DNA of 64,000 nt from an uncultured Dialister sp. (GTDB lineage Bacteria; Bacillota; Negativicutes; Veillonellales; Dialisteraceae). The stretch's first letter is position 1, and every line of letters begins with the position of its first letter. Of this stretch, positions 8,393 to 18,248 are shown one piece after another. Both the position numbers and the translations under genes were made by a program. A model generated the notes under the pieces. That model worked only from the letters and a program-made list of their open reading frames with translations. It did not search any database and was not told the DNA's origin. The DNA is taken from positions 1 through 64,000 of the forward strand of contig CAKPQG010000008.1 of assembly GCA_934178345.1 (NCBI GenBank), read 5' to 3'.

Positions 8393-8842
8393 ATGCTTTC
8401 TTATAAAAAAATTCTGGTACCGTATGATGGCTCCGAACATGCAAAGAAAGCGCTCGGGCAGGCCATTGCTATTGCTGAAGACAGTGAAGGCGCGAAGCTC
8501 TTCGTTGCTTCCGTGTGCAACATGGTATCAGCGATGAGCAATTTTGATCAGGTCTCCATCGCAGAAGGCTGCCTCACGACCAAGCTGACAGAAGATCTGG
8601 AAGCGCAGTGCAAGGCGGATCTGGAAGAAGCCAAGGCCATGATTCCGAAAGAGGTAGAGACGGAGATGATTTACGAAGTCGGCTCTCCGGGACCTGTCCT
8701 TTTGAATATGGCAGATGATAAGAAATGTGACCTCATCGTCATGGGCAGCCGGGGTCTCGGCCCCCTGAAGGGGATCTTCATGGGCTCCGTTTCAAGCTAC
8801 CTCGTCAGCCGCTCCAAGTGCCCGATCCTTATTGTGAAATAA
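8393..8842 (+). CDS. Universal stress protein, UspA family
   Basis: A 149-aa single-domain Usp protein. KILVPYDGSEHAKKAL opens the fold, and the ATP-binding signature G-x2-G-x9-G-S is intact at residues 118-132 (GSRGLGPLKGIFMGS), so it belongs to the nucleotide-binding branch. Such proteins act in stress survival, usually as homodimers in the cytoplasm. Ribosome site AAGGCGGG. It is monocistronic, with its own promoter, short leader hairpin and terminator. Confidence 0.9.
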   Translation: MLSYKKILVPYDGSEHAKKALGQAIAIAEDSEGAKLFVASVCNMVSAMSNFDQVSIAEGCLTTKLTEDLEAQCKADLEEAKAMIPKEVETEMIYEVGSPGPVLLNMADDKKCDLIVMGSRGLGPLKGIFMGSVSSYLVSRSKCPILIVK

Positions 8843-8851
8843 TTGAGACAG

Positions 8852-8889
8852 AAGCTGTAAATGCCAGCATTGGCATTTACAGCTTTTTT
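8852..8889 (+). terminator. Intrinsic terminator after usp
   Basis: A 15-bp perfect stem (AAGCTGTAAATGCCA / TGGCATTTACAGCTT) with a 4-base loop and a T-run. Confidence 0.9.
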
Positions 8890-9349
8890 AGTGCAAGGTT
8901 AGCCACTGGGGCGGCTCGCCCCCTTGAAAGCCTCTCTTAAATGAGAAATGAGAAATGAGAAATGGTGGTGCGGCGCCAGATCCTTCGACTCAGTTCTCAC
9001 TGTTCCGCCTTTACATGATCGAACATCCGACATTTCACTCCGCTCAGGATGACGAAATGCGCTGCGAAGTATAAATCATGGCGATGCCATGAGCTGGCAT
9101 GCCAGTCACCAGTCACCAGTCACTAGTATTGCGTTTTCTAAATAACTGGCATGTAAGTCAACTTCCGAATCAAGTGAGGAGTGAGGAGTTAGGAGTGAGG
9201 AGTGAAGGTACGGCGCATAAAATGAGGAAGCGCCGTGAAGTATAAATAATGGTGATGCCATGAGCTGGCATGCCAGTCACTAGTCACCAGTCACCAGTCA
9301 CTCCTAATCCCTAATCCCTGGCCACTATAACATGCAAGCAAAAAATAAT
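8890..9349. repeat. Intergenic repeat mosaic upstream of rpoD
   Basis: GGTTAGCC...GGGGCGGCTCGCCCC; GAGAAAT heptamers; reverse copy of AGATCCTTCGACTCAG...CGCTCAGGATGACGAAAT (8970-9058); AGTCACC heptamers; an AAAACGC-like module GCGTTTTCTAAATAACTGGC that recurs inverted near 61270; GGAGTGA heptamers; CGGCGCATAAAAT...GCGCCGTGAAGTATAAAT; CACCAGT and CCCTAAT heptamers. No gene is seen. Confidence 0.8.
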
Positions 9350-9378
9350 TTGCTTTTCTCTCTCTGCTGTGCTATGAT
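9350..9378 (+). promoter_or_regulatory. Probable rpoD promoter
   Basis: TTGCTT, 17-base spacer, TATGAT, giving a leader of about 200 bases before rpoD. Confidence 0.6.
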
Positions 9379-9496
9379 TATTATCCGACTACATATCGAT
9401 TTCAAGGTGGCTTTTCATAAAAATGGCTTGGACGAAGCATGGAAACGATGGGAAAAGAAAGGGCACCTGAAGTGATCTGAATGAAATGACAGACTT

Positions 9497-9557
9497 ATGG
9501 AAACGCTGATTAAATCGCAGAGTAAAATCTGACAACGATTTAATCAGTGTTTCCCTA
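9497..9557. repeat. Palindromic repeat copy 3, in the rpoD leader
   Basis: GGAAACGCTGATTAAATCG pairs over 19 bases (one G-U in RNA) with CGATTTAATCAGTGTTTCC around an 18-base loop. It ends about 15 bases before the rpoD ribosome site, so it would be a strong stem-loop in the mRNA. Confidence 0.85.
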
Positions 9558-9581
9558 TAGATTCTGAGGAGGTGTCCCTAT

Positions 9582-10787
9582 TTGGCAACTAAGGCAGCAC
9601 AGCTGGCAGAGTGGCTAAAAGAACTGCAGGATAGAGTGGATGCTGACGGCAATCTTTCCTATGCGGAGATCATGCGCTTTCAGCAGGAGAAAAACCTGAC
9701 AAAGAAACAGTTCGACAGCATTTTTACACTTCTTCATGAGCATCACATCGAGCTTGTCTATGATGATGACATAGAGGATGATGCGGAAGAAGGCCCGACC
9801 GACGCCGATTTTGACGGAGATCCCGGAGACGATGACCTGTCCGACGATGTCCTTCTGGATGACGACAAGGATGGACTGGAAGAAAAAGAGTGGGAGACGG
9901 AAAGCTCCGACGAAGCCTATGACGCAGCGGCCGGCGGTATCAGTGACCCCGTCCGTCTCTATCTCCGCGAGTGCGGCTCGAATCCTCTCCTTTCCGCAGA
10001 GGAAGAGATGCGCCTTGCCAAGCTTATCGAGCGCGGTAAGCATAAGGATGCGACGGAAGAGGAAAAAGAGGAAGCAAAAGGCGCAAAGAAAGAAATGGCC
10101 AATGCCAACCTGCGTCTGGTCGTTTCTATCGCCAAGAAATATCCGGGGCGCGGCATGCCTTTCCTTGATCTCATCCAGGAAGGCAATATCGGCCTCTTGA
10201 AGGCTGTCGATAAATTCGACTACACCAAAGGCTATAAATTTTCTACCTATGCGACATGGTGGATCCGTCAGGCCATCACCCGCTCCATCGCGGATCAGGC
10301 CCGTACCATCCGCGTGCCGGTACACATGGTAGAGACCATCAATAAGATGAACCGTGTCGGCCGCCGCTTCCTGCAGGAACATGGCCGCGAAGCGACAAAT
10401 GAAGAACTTGCCAAGGAAATGGGCATCAGCGTGGATAAGATCCGCGAAGCCAAGAAGGCGGCGCAGGATCCGATCTCGCTCGAGACGCCGATCGGCGAAA
10501 AAGAGGACTCCCATCTGGGGGATTTCATCGAAGACTCCAAGACCGCCTCTCCGGAAGATGAAGCAGCAGCGACCATGAGAAGAGAGCAGGTCTACAAAAT
10601 GCTCGAAACGCTGACCGAGAGAGAAAAAGGCGTCCTCGCCCTCCGCTTCGGCATGGATGACGGCACTCCGAGAACGCTCGAAGAAGTCGGCAAGCACTTC
10701 GGCGTCACGCGCGAACGTATCCGTCAGATCGAAGGCAAAGCGCTGAAGAAACTCAAAAAACAGGCACTGCCGATGAAGGTAGATTAA
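9582..10787 (+). CDS. rpoD: RNA polymerase primary sigma factor (sigma-A)
   Basis: A 401-aa housekeeping sigma factor. Region 1.1-like N-terminus (1-60), a very acidic linker (61-112, many D/E), region 1.2 ([11 protein letters not shown], 122-132), region 2 with [22 protein letters not shown] and the -10-reading [12 protein letters not shown] (176-234), region 3 (235-320), and region 4 helix-turn-helix with [14 protein letters not shown] and [17 protein letters not shown] (344-392). It starts with TTG behind a strong GAGGAGGTG site; no ATG is nearby. Unlike many Firmicutes it is not next to dnaG. The leader carries a palindromic repeat. Confidence 0.96.
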   Translation: MATKAAQLAEWLKELQDRVDADGNLSYAEIMRFQQEKNLTKKQFDSIFTLLHEHHIELVYDDDIEDDAEEGPTDADFDGDPGDDDLSDDVLLDDDKDGLEEKEWETESSDEAYDAAAGGISDPVRLYLRECGSNPLLSAEEEMRLAKLIERGKHKDATEEEKEEAKGAKKEMANANLRLVVSIAKKYPGRGMPFLDLIQEGNIGLLKAVDKFDYTKGYKFSTYATWWIRQAITRSIADQARTIRVPVHMVETINKMNRVGRRFLQEHGREATNEELAKEMGISVDKIREAKKAAQDPISLETPIGEKEDSHLGDFIEDSKTASPEDEAAATMRREQVYKMLETLTEREKGVLALRFGMDDGTPRTLEEVGKHFGVTRERIRQIEGKALKKLKKQALPMKVD

Positions 10788-10838
10788 AAAAGGAGCTGTG
10801 AAGAAATGAAGATTCATTTCTTCACAGCTCCTTTTTAC
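10786..10838 (+). terminator. Intrinsic terminator after rpoD
   Basis: A 22-bp perfect stem (AAAAAGGAGCTGTGAAGAAATG and its complement) with a 6-base loop, starting at the stop codon. Confidence 0.92.
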
Positions 10839-11372
10839 TTTGCTTTCATTTGGTTCAGGGTTCAGGGTTCAGGGGTGAGGCGGCGGCTTCGCCGCAAATA
10901 TATATGGGGCGATGCCCGAAAGTGGTATTCAAGTCACCAGTCACTCGAGGCTCCTAATCCCTAGCCACTAATCCCTAGCTACTAAACATCCCTGCTTTCA
11001 AACTTGGTCCGTGGGACGTGCTGGTTCTTTGATTCCGGATGAAAGCCTCGCTTGAATGAGAAATGAGAAATGGTGGCGCGGCGCATAAAAATCAGAAGCG
11101 CCTCGAAGTATAAATAGGGTGATGCTCGAAAGGGGTATGTAAGTCACCAGTCACCAGTCACCAGTCGGAAATCAGATGTCTGAAGTCTCCCAGTCTTTTA
11201 GTCTTATCCCCGATCTCTTGAAGCGCAAGCTGATTTATGCTAAAATATCCAAATGCGTGGCGAAAATCATTGCAATCGAAAGAAAGCTGTGATACAATGC
11301 TACTGTTAGTCTGGACAGTCCTCTGCCAAATGCGATCGGCATGAATGTCCTGTGTGATAGGAGGAAAAGATC
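10839..11372. repeat. Intergenic repeat mosaic before rplS
   Basis: GGTTCAG heptamers; GGCGGCTTCGCCGC and GGGCGATGCCCG; AGTCACT/CTAATCC/CTAGCTA heptamers; GTGGGACGTGCTGG...GATGAAAGCCTCGC module; GAGAAAT; CGGCGCATAAAAA...GCGCC; CACCAGT heptamers; GTCTGAA units. The last about 150 bases (11220-11372) are unique and probably hold the rplS promoter and leader. Confidence 0.75.
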
Positions 11373-11714
11373 GTGAACATTATCGAAACACTGGAAAAAG
11401 AACAGCTCAGAAACGACATTCCTGAATTCCGTCCGGGGGACACCGTCAGAGTTCATGTAAAGGTCGTAGAAGGCAAGAACGAACGTATTCAGATGTATGA
11501 AGGCGTCGTTATTGCAAGAAAGAACGCAGGTCTGCGTGAAACCTTCACCGTTCGTCGTATTTCCTACGGCGTCGGCGTAGAAAGAACCTTCCTCGTTCAT
11601 TCCCCACGTCTGGAAAAGATCGAAGTAAGACGCCGCGGCATCGTTCGTCGTGCGAAGCTCTTCTATCTGCGCGGACTCTCCGGCAAAGCTGCTCGTATCA
11701 AAGAAAGAAAATAA
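11373..11714 (+). CDS. rplS: 50S ribosomal protein L19
   Basis: A 113-aa ribosomal protein L19, which lies at the 30S-50S interface. [80 protein letters not shown] are diagnostic. GTG start behind TAGGAGGA. It stands alone between repeat mosaics, whereas many bacteria have it in rpsP-rimM-trmD-rplS. Confidence 0.97.
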   Translation: MNIIETLEKEQLRNDIPEFRPGDTVRVHVKVVEGKNERIQMYEGVVIARKNAGLRETFTVRRISYGVGVERTFLVHSPRLEKIEVRRRGIVRRAKLFYLRGLSGKAARIKERK

Positions 11715-11722
11715 GTTCAGCA

Positions 11723-11755
11723 AAAAAGCTGCAGCCAGTGCTGCGGCTTTTTTTG
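11723..11755 (+). terminator. Intrinsic terminator after rplS
   Basis: GCTGCAGC and GCTGCGGC pair (one G-U) around CAGT, flanked by A-run and T-run. Confidence 0.85.
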
Positions 11756-11897
11756 TGGTTTCAAAGGACGGAGGCATGGCATCTGATTCAAACAAAAACT
11801 CATAGATTTTTGCATTTATAGTATTTCGCAATCGTTTATGAATGTGTTAAAATAAGGAATAGTGCAGAAGAGGGTTTTCTCACGAAAGGAAACAGCT

Positions 11898-12299
11898 ATG
11901 AGAATACAAGCGATCACTGCCGCGCTCATTGTGACGCTGGGAATGTACCAGATGGCAGGAGCGAATGATATCCGCCATGTCTTCGTGGTCGATGACATGA
12001 CGATCGAGCTGGAAATGAAGGAGCCTTTGACAGAGGACGAGACAGCGCCCAAGAATTACACGTCGGATACCTATCAGCCACCCTTTGTACTCAATGAAGG
12101 CGTCGAGGTCATCGGATTTCCGGTGCCGCAGAAATCCGATGGATTTCACGACAACATTTACCGCATCACGGTGACAGGTATGGATGTGGGTCCGATTTAT
12201 CAGATCTCCTACCAAGGCCACAAGCCGAAGACCTTCAAGGTGTACCCGGCCAAAGAGCAGACCGACCGGTATCGGGATCGGTATGGAAGCTACTTTTGA
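11898..12299 (+). CDS. Secreted hypothetical protein
   Basis: A 133-aa protein with an N-terminal signal peptide (MRIQAITAALIVTLGMYQMAGA). The mature part (FVVDDMTIELEMKEPLTED, GVEVIGFPVP, YRITVTGMDVGPIYQISYQG, KTFKVYPAKE) resembles one Ig-like or fibronectin-like beta-sandwich, which is inference only. ATG 11898 is chosen over an in-frame upstream ATG because it has AAAGGAAACAGCT spacing and begins the signal peptide. It appears monocistronic. Confidence 0.72.
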   Translation: MRIQAITAALIVTLGMYQMAGANDIRHVFVVDDMTIELEMKEPLTEDETAPKNYTSDTYQPPFVLNEGVEVIGFPVPQKSDGFHDNIYRITVTGMDVGPIYQISYQGHKPKTFKVYPAKEQTDRYRDRYGSYF

Positions 12300-12417
12300 A
12301 AGAGAGAAGCCGGAAGCGGTGCTTCTATGAGAGGCGCTGCACCGTCATTTCCGATCTTCCATTCTGCTCTCTCTTGCATATCTAGCGAAGAATTATATAC
12401 AAAGGAATACTAAACCT

Positions 12418-12924
12418 ATGCATATCGTACTGGTAGAACCGGAAATTCCGGGGAATACGGGGAACATTTCCAGGCTCTGCGCAGCAGAGCATCTGGTGCT
12501 GCATCTGGTGGAGCCTTTGGGCTTTTCCATCGATGACAAGCACCTGAAGCGGGCGGGGCTCGACTACTGGGATCTTCTGGAAGTCCATGTCCATCCGGAC
12601 TTTGACTCCGTGAAGCGCATGCTTGCGGGTCATCATTTCTACTACAATACCACCAAGGCTATCAAAACGTATTCGGATATTTCGTATACGGAGGATGATG
12701 TCCTTGTATTTGGGAAAGAGACGAAGGGTCTTCCTGAAGAGCTTCTTCTGGAACATGAAGAGGACTGTATCCGTATCCCTATGATAGAAGAAGCACGGTC
12801 TCTCAATCTGTCGAATGCGGTCGCGATCGTCGCCATGGAAGCACTCCGGCAGACGGGTTTCCACCATCTCTTGAAGAAGAGTGGACGTTTATTCAAAGGA
12901 GGCAGCAGTCATGAATACGTATGA
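12418..12924 (+). CDS. trmL: tRNA (cytidine/uridine-34 2'-O)-methyltransferase TrmL
   Basis: A 168-aa SPOUT methyltransferase that methylates the wobble ribose of tRNA-Leu(CAA/UAA) using SAM. The knot motifs are clear: IPGNTGNISRLCAA, LVFGKETKGLPEELL, CIRIPMIEEARSLNLSNAVAIVAMEALRQ. Length is normal for the family. Its 3' end overlaps the next gene by 14 bases, so it heads a trmL-ylbF-murB operon. Confidence 0.93.
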   Translation: MHIVLVEPEIPGNTGNISRLCAAEHLVLHLVEPLGFSIDDKHLKRAGLDYWDLLEVHVHPDFDSVKRMLAGHHFYYNTTKAIKTYSDISYTEDDVLVFGKETKGLPEELLLEHEEDCIRIPMIEEARSLNLSNAVAIVAMEALRQTGFHHLLKKSGRLFKGGSSHEYV

Positions 12925-13267
12925 CGCAGCTTATGATTTGGCCAGAGCCATCAAGGAAAGCGATGAGATGAAGCGTCTCACCGCTGCCGCGGATAAAGTG
13001 AAGAACGATGCCGATGCCAAAAAGATGGTGAAGGAATATATTATGGCACAGATGCAGGCGGACTATGCCAAGCTCGCAGGGCAGAAGGAAGATGAAAAGA
13101 CCTATCAGCACCTGCAGGAACTGGCGGTCCTCGTCAGCAACAACAGCAATGCCCAGGAGTATCTCCAGGCATTTATCCGCTGGAATCAGGTAGCTGCGGA
13201 TTTGCAGAAGATCGTCTCGGATGCAATGGCGCAGGGTATGGATGTATTGGAATTAGATAAGAAATGA
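12911..13267 (+). CDS. YlbF family regulator
   Basis: A 118-aa all-helical protein of the YlbF/YmcA family. In Bacillus, YlbF, YmcA and YaaT form an iron-sulfur complex that modulates RNase Y and development; only one member is seen here. The start at 12911 has AAAGGAGGCAG 5 bases upstream and overlaps trmL by 14 bases. The stop overlaps the murB start by four bases (ATGA). Confidence 0.82.
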   Translation: MNTYDAAYDLARAIKESDEMKRLTAAADKVKNDADAKKMVKEYIMAQMQADYAKLAGQKEDEKTYQHLQELAVLVSNNSNAQEYLQAFIRWNQVAADLQKIVSDAMAQGMDVLELDKK

Positions 13268-14190
13268 CAGATTGGAAAGTATTTTTCGACGGAATCCTCA
13301 CAGAGAGAGACATCAAGATCAATGAACCGATGAGCCGCCACACGACCTATGGCATCGGCGGCCCGGCTGACGTTTTTGTCATGCCGCAGACAGAAGAACA
13401 GCTGATGCAGATCCTCCGGAAGGCGGATGCAGAAGGTATCGCGGTCACTGTGATCGGCGGCGGCTCGAACACGCTTGTCAGTGACAAGGGGATCCGCGGC
13501 ATCACCATCTGCATGAATCGTATGAAGCAGGAAATGACCTGCGAGGGCGAATGGATCACTGCCAGTGGCGGTACCGGTACAGGCACTGTCGCTCGTTTTG
13601 CAGAAAAGAACAGCTTGAAGGGCTTCGAATGGGCTGTCGGTATCCCCGGTACGGTCTGCGGCGCTGTTTTCATGAACGCCAATGGCTATGGCAGCCAGAT
13701 GAAGAGAGTCGTCGAAGAAGTCTATGCCATCACCAGAGACGGTAAAGAAAAGAAGACCTACGGCTGGGATGACCTGCACTACGGTGACAGCGACAGCGTA
13801 TTCATGCACAATGGCGATATCATCGTCGGTGTGAAGCTGCATCTTTCTCCCGGCAATCCGGAAGAGATCAAGAGAGAAATGACGGAGCACCAGATCTCCC
13901 GCCGTACCAAGCAGCCGCTCGAAAAGAGAAGCGCCGGTACTATGTATCTCCGTCCACCGGGATACCATGTCGGACCGATGATCAAAGACTGCGGTCTCAT
14001 CGGCTTCTCCATCGGCGATGCACAGGTCTCCACCAAGCATCCGGACTTCGTCGTAAACAACGGACATGCTTCCTGTCAGGAAATTCTGGATGTGCTGCAT
14101 GAAGTCCAGAAGCGCATCATGGAGAAATATCATGTACATATCCCGCTCGATGTGCGTATCATCGGTGAAGGTGTACAGCAGGAAAGATAA
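13264..14190 (+). CDS. murB: UDP-N-acetylenolpyruvoylglucosamine reductase MurB
   Basis: FAD enzyme of 308 aa that reduces UDP-GlcNAc-enolpyruvate to UDP-MurNAc in peptidoglycan synthesis. FAD-binding motifs: HTTYGIGGPADVF, GGGSNTLVSD (65-74), GFEWAVGIPGTVCGAVFMNANGYG (120-143). C-terminal type II features: ISRRTKQPLEKRSAGT, GFSIGDAQVSTKHPDFVVN. The catalytic Ser of the usual PSAGS-x-F motif is replaced by Thr226 (RSAGTMYLRPPG). Start overlaps ylbF by four bases; a terminator follows. Confidence 0.93.
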   Translation: MTDWKVFFDGILTERDIKINEPMSRHTTYGIGGPADVFVMPQTEEQLMQILRKADAEGIAVTVIGGGSNTLVSDKGIRGITICMNRMKQEMTCEGEWITASGGTGTGTVARFAEKNSLKGFEWAVGIPGTVCGAVFMNANGYGSQMKRVVEEVYAITRDGKEKKTYGWDDLHYGDSDSVFMHNGDIIVGVKLHLSPGNPEEIKREMTEHQISRRTKQPLEKRSAGTMYLRPPGYHVGPMIKDCGLIGFSIGDAQVSTKHPDFVVNNGHASCQEILDVLHEVQKRIMEKYHVHIPLDVRIIGEGVQQER

Positions 14191-14204
14191 TAGGGAAATA
14201 GGAG

Positions 14205-14234
14205 AAGAGCTGCCTTGATGGGCGGCTCTTTTTT
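14205..14234 (+). terminator. Intrinsic terminator after murB
   Basis: AAGAGCTGCC / GGCGGCTCTT stem followed by a T-run. Confidence 0.85.
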
Positions 14235-14241
14235 GCGTGTG

Positions 14242-14323
14242 TTTAAGGAAACGCTGATTAAATTGCAGAGTCGGATTTCATATGGATTTTTATACATAGC
14301 TTCGTCATCATCTTCCTTAAATA
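14242..14323. repeat. Palindromic repeat copy 4 (long form)
   Basis: TTTAAGGAAACGCTGATTAAAT, then TTTTTATACATAGCTTCGTC and a CTTCCTTAAATAG end. It shares both ends with the copy at 4627. Confidence 0.8.
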
Positions 14324-14440
14324 GTTAGAAGGAAGAGCATACAGCACTGCCAAACGGGGACGGAAAATACCTGCGGGCAGCCTGCCTGGCATATGCCTGC
14401 CGATCACCTTTCCTTCATAATAAATTTCTCATTTTCCCCC

Positions 14441-14469
14441 TTGCATTTCTGACTGAAGTTATGTATTAT
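14441..14469 (+). promoter_or_regulatory. groESL promoter
   Basis: TTGCAT, 17-base spacer, TATTAT, directly upstream of the CIRCE operator. Confidence 0.75.
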
Positions 14470-14480
14470 ATAAAAGTAAG

Positions 14481-14507
14481 TTAGCACTCGGGATGAGTGA
14501 GTGCTAA
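14481..14507. promoter_or_regulatory. CIRCE operator (HrcA site) of groESL
   Basis: Perfect TTAGCACTC-N9-GAGTGCTAA, the HrcA repressor binding site, at the expected transcript start. Heat shock should relieve HrcA repression. Confidence 0.97.
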
Positions 14508-14528
14508 TAGTCCAAAGGAGGAATAGAA

Positions 14529-14810
14529 ATGTTAAAACCATTAGCAGATCGTGTTCTTGTTAAAGTAGATACCGAAGAAACGCAGACCAAAGGTGGCATC
14601 CTGCTGCCGGATACAGCACAGAAAAAATCTCAGAAAGGCGAAGTCATCGCTATTGGCTCCGGCAAAATGCTCGACAACGGCACCCGCGTACCGTTTGAAG
14701 TCAAAGTGGGCGACAGAGTCCTCTTTGCCAAATATTCCGGCGTGGATATCGAAGAAAATGGACAGAAATTCCTGCTTCTCTCCGAAAGAGACGTACTGGG
14801 GATTCTGTAA
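14529..14810 (+). CDS. groS: Co-chaperonin GroES
   Basis: A 93-aa co-chaperonin that caps GroEL. LKPLADRVLVKV, TKGGILLPDTAQ, GEVIAIGSGK, VKVGDRVLFAKYSG and LLLSERDVLGIL are diagnostic. Ribosome site AAAGGAGG. First gene of the CIRCE-controlled groESL operon; groL follows after 95 bases. Confidence 0.98.
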   Translation: MLKPLADRVLVKVDTEETQTKGGILLPDTAQKKSQKGEVIAIGSGKMLDNGTRVPFEVKVGDRVLFAKYSGVDIEENGQKFLLLSERDVLGIL

Positions 14811-14899
14811 TCAAAAGTATCTGGGGCTAAGGATGAGCGTAGGTGAATCCCCGGCCCAAGATCTTTCATCGATTGTTTTATAGCAAAAACTAGGAGTGA

Positions 14900-16528
<1,629 letters not shown>

Positions 16529-16558
16529 TTTCGCATAGCGTCTGAAAAATAAGAAATG

Positions 16559-16600
16559 AAAGATCCCCACCATCGGGCTGACTGATGGTGGGGATCTTTT
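16559..16600 (+). terminator. Intrinsic terminator after groESL
   Basis: A 16-bp perfect stem AAAGATCCCCACCATC/GATGGTGGGGATCTTT followed by T. Confidence 0.92.
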
Positions 16601-16687
16601 GCGTGCGGGATGGGAGTGAAAATGAGAAAGTGTGGTGTTTTTTCCAAATGCAGAAGCGGGAGATGCCTGCATCGTCCATAGAGCCCG

Positions 16688-16717
16688 TTGAACCTGTTCC
16701 CGTCCTTATGCTACAAT
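16688..16717 (+). promoter_or_regulatory. Promoter with -35 box inside a GTTGAACC repeat unit
   Basis: TTGAAC, an 18-base spacer, TACAAT. The -35 hexamer is part of the CCCGTTGAACCTG unit common in the intergenic mosaics. Confidence 0.55.
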
Positions 16718-16748
16718 CAAAAGAAAAGTTACAGAAATGGAGAAGACT

Positions 16749-17969
16749 ATGGAAAATCTGAAGAAAGTCATCATCAGCAAGCGCGCGGAACTCGCGGCGA
16801 AGGGCGGGCACCCGTGGATTTACGGGACGGAGATCGAGCATGCGGACGAAGGTATCGAAGCCGGCGACATCGTGCGCGTGGAGTCGAAGAAGGGGAAATT
16901 CGTGGGAAGCGGTTTCTACAATCCGCACTCGAAGATCACCGTCCGCATATTTTCGACGAATGCGAATGACACATTCAATGCCGCATTCTGGAAGCGGCGC
17001 GCGGCGTATGCGGTGGATTACCGCCTGCAGGTGATGCGGAAGGAAGACTATGGCTGCTGCCGCCTGGTCTTCGGGGAGGCGGACCAGCTGCCGGGACTTA
17101 CGGTGGATCGCTTCGGTGATGTGCTTTCCGTGCAGGTACTCTCGCTCGGGATGGAGCGGCACAAGAAGGAATTCTTAGATGGGCTGATCGAAGTCCTTCG
17201 GGAGCGTGATCTTCCTGTTTCCTGCGTCTATGAAAGAAATGATGTCAAGATCCGTGAGCTGGAAGGGATGCAGCAGTACAAGGGCTTCTATCACTCTTCG
17301 CTGCTGGATCCGGCGGCAGAGAAGACACTGGTGGATATCGTGGAGAACGGTATCCGCTATACGGTTGACGTAGAGAACGGGCAGAAGACGGGTTTCTTCC
17401 TCGACCAGAAATTCAATCGTCTCGCGGCAGCGCAGATCGGGAAGGGGCGTCACGTCCTGGACTGCTTCACCCATACGGGTGCCTTTGCGCTGAACATCGC
17501 CAAGGGCGGTGCGGAGAAGGTGACGGCACTCGATATTTCCCGCGAGGCGGTCGAGATGACGGCGCACAATGCAGAGCAGAATGGCCTTGCCGTCGAAGCC
17601 GTAGAGGCGGATGTCTTCGATTTTCTGACCGAGCTCGACAAGAAAAAGGATCATAGCTATGATTACATCGTCCTTGACCCGCCCGCTTTTACGAAGTCAG
17701 GAAAGACGGTCCATGAAGCCTTCCGCGGCTACAAGGAAATCAATTATCGTGCGATGAAGATCCTGCCGCGCGGCGGGTATCTGGCGACCTGTTCCTGCTC
17801 GCATTTTATGGGCGAGGAGCTCTTCGTGAAAATGGTGAAGGAAGCGGCGCGCGATGCCGGTGTCACGCTCCGGCAGATCGAGTTCCGCCAGCAGGCTCCC
17901 GATCATCCGATCCTTATGACTGTGCCGGAAACCTATTATTTGAAATTCTTCCTCTTCCAGATCGTATAA
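16749..17969 (+). CDS. Class I rRNA (cytosine-5) methyltransferase, RlmI type
   Basis: A 406-aa SAM-dependent methyltransferase. The N-terminal PUA-like domain (HPWIYGTEIE, GDIVRVESKKGKFVGSGFYNPHSKITVRIF) is followed by the EEHE/ferredoxin-like middle and a Rossmann domain with VLDCFTHTGAFALNIAKGGAEKVTALDIS and YDYIVLDPPAF, then CSCSHFM. This order matches RlmI, which makes m5C1962 in 23S rRNA. ATG 16749 is used instead of the in-frame ATG at 16737 because GGAG lies at the right distance. Monocistronic with its own terminator. Confidence 0.88.
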   Translation: MENLKKVIISKRAELAAKGGHPWIYGTEIEHADEGIEAGDIVRVESKKGKFVGSGFYNPHSKITVRIFSTNANDTFNAAFWKRRAAYAVDYRLQVMRKEDYGCCRLVFGEADQLPGLTVDRFGDVLSVQVLSLGMERHKKEFLDGLIEVLRERDLPVSCVYERNDVKIRELEGMQQYKGFYHSSLLDPAAEKTLVDIVENGIRYTVDVENGQKTGFFLDQKFNRLAAAQIGKGRHVLDCFTHTGAFALNIAKGGAEKVTALDISREAVEMTAHNAEQNGLAVEAVEADVFDFLTELDKKKDHSYDYIVLDPPAFTKSGKTVHEAFRGYKEINYRAMKILPRGGYLATCSCSHFMGEELFVKMVKEAARDAGVTLRQIEFRQQAPDHPILMTVPETYYLKFFLFQIV

Positions 17970-17970
17970 G

Positions 17971-18003
17971 AAAAACGCTCAGCCGAATCGGCTGAGCGTT
18001 TTT
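17971..18003 (+). terminator. Intrinsic terminator after the RlmI-type gene
   Basis: AAAAACGCTCAGCCGA / TCGGCTGAGCGTTTTT, a 16-bp stem with almost no loop. Symmetrical, so it may also serve the converging minus-strand unit. Confidence 0.88.
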
Positions 18004-18248
18004 GATTGGATGGGTTCAGGGTTAGCCCGTGGGGCGGCTCGTCCACTGATTGTGGATGAAAGCTTCGCATAAATTAGGAATTAGGAATGAGGAATTAGGA
18101 ATGAAGGTGGCGGCTTCGCCGCAGAGTATAAATAGGGCGATGCCCGAAGGCGGTATTCAAGTCACAAGTCACAAGTCACAAGTCACTCCTAATCCCTAAT
18201 CCCCAATCCCTAGTCACAAGTCACTAGTCACCAGTCACTAGACCCCAG
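18004..18248. repeat. Repeat mosaic at the 3' end of the DUF2939 gene
   Basis: GGTTAGCCCGTGGGGCGGCTCG...GATGAAAGC module, GGAATTA/GGAATGA heptamers, GGTGGCGGCTTCGCCGC, GGGCGATGCCCG, then a long AAGTCAC/CTAATCC heptamer array that runs to the stop codon of the minus-strand gene (so it reads GTGACTT on the coding strand). Confidence 0.8.
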
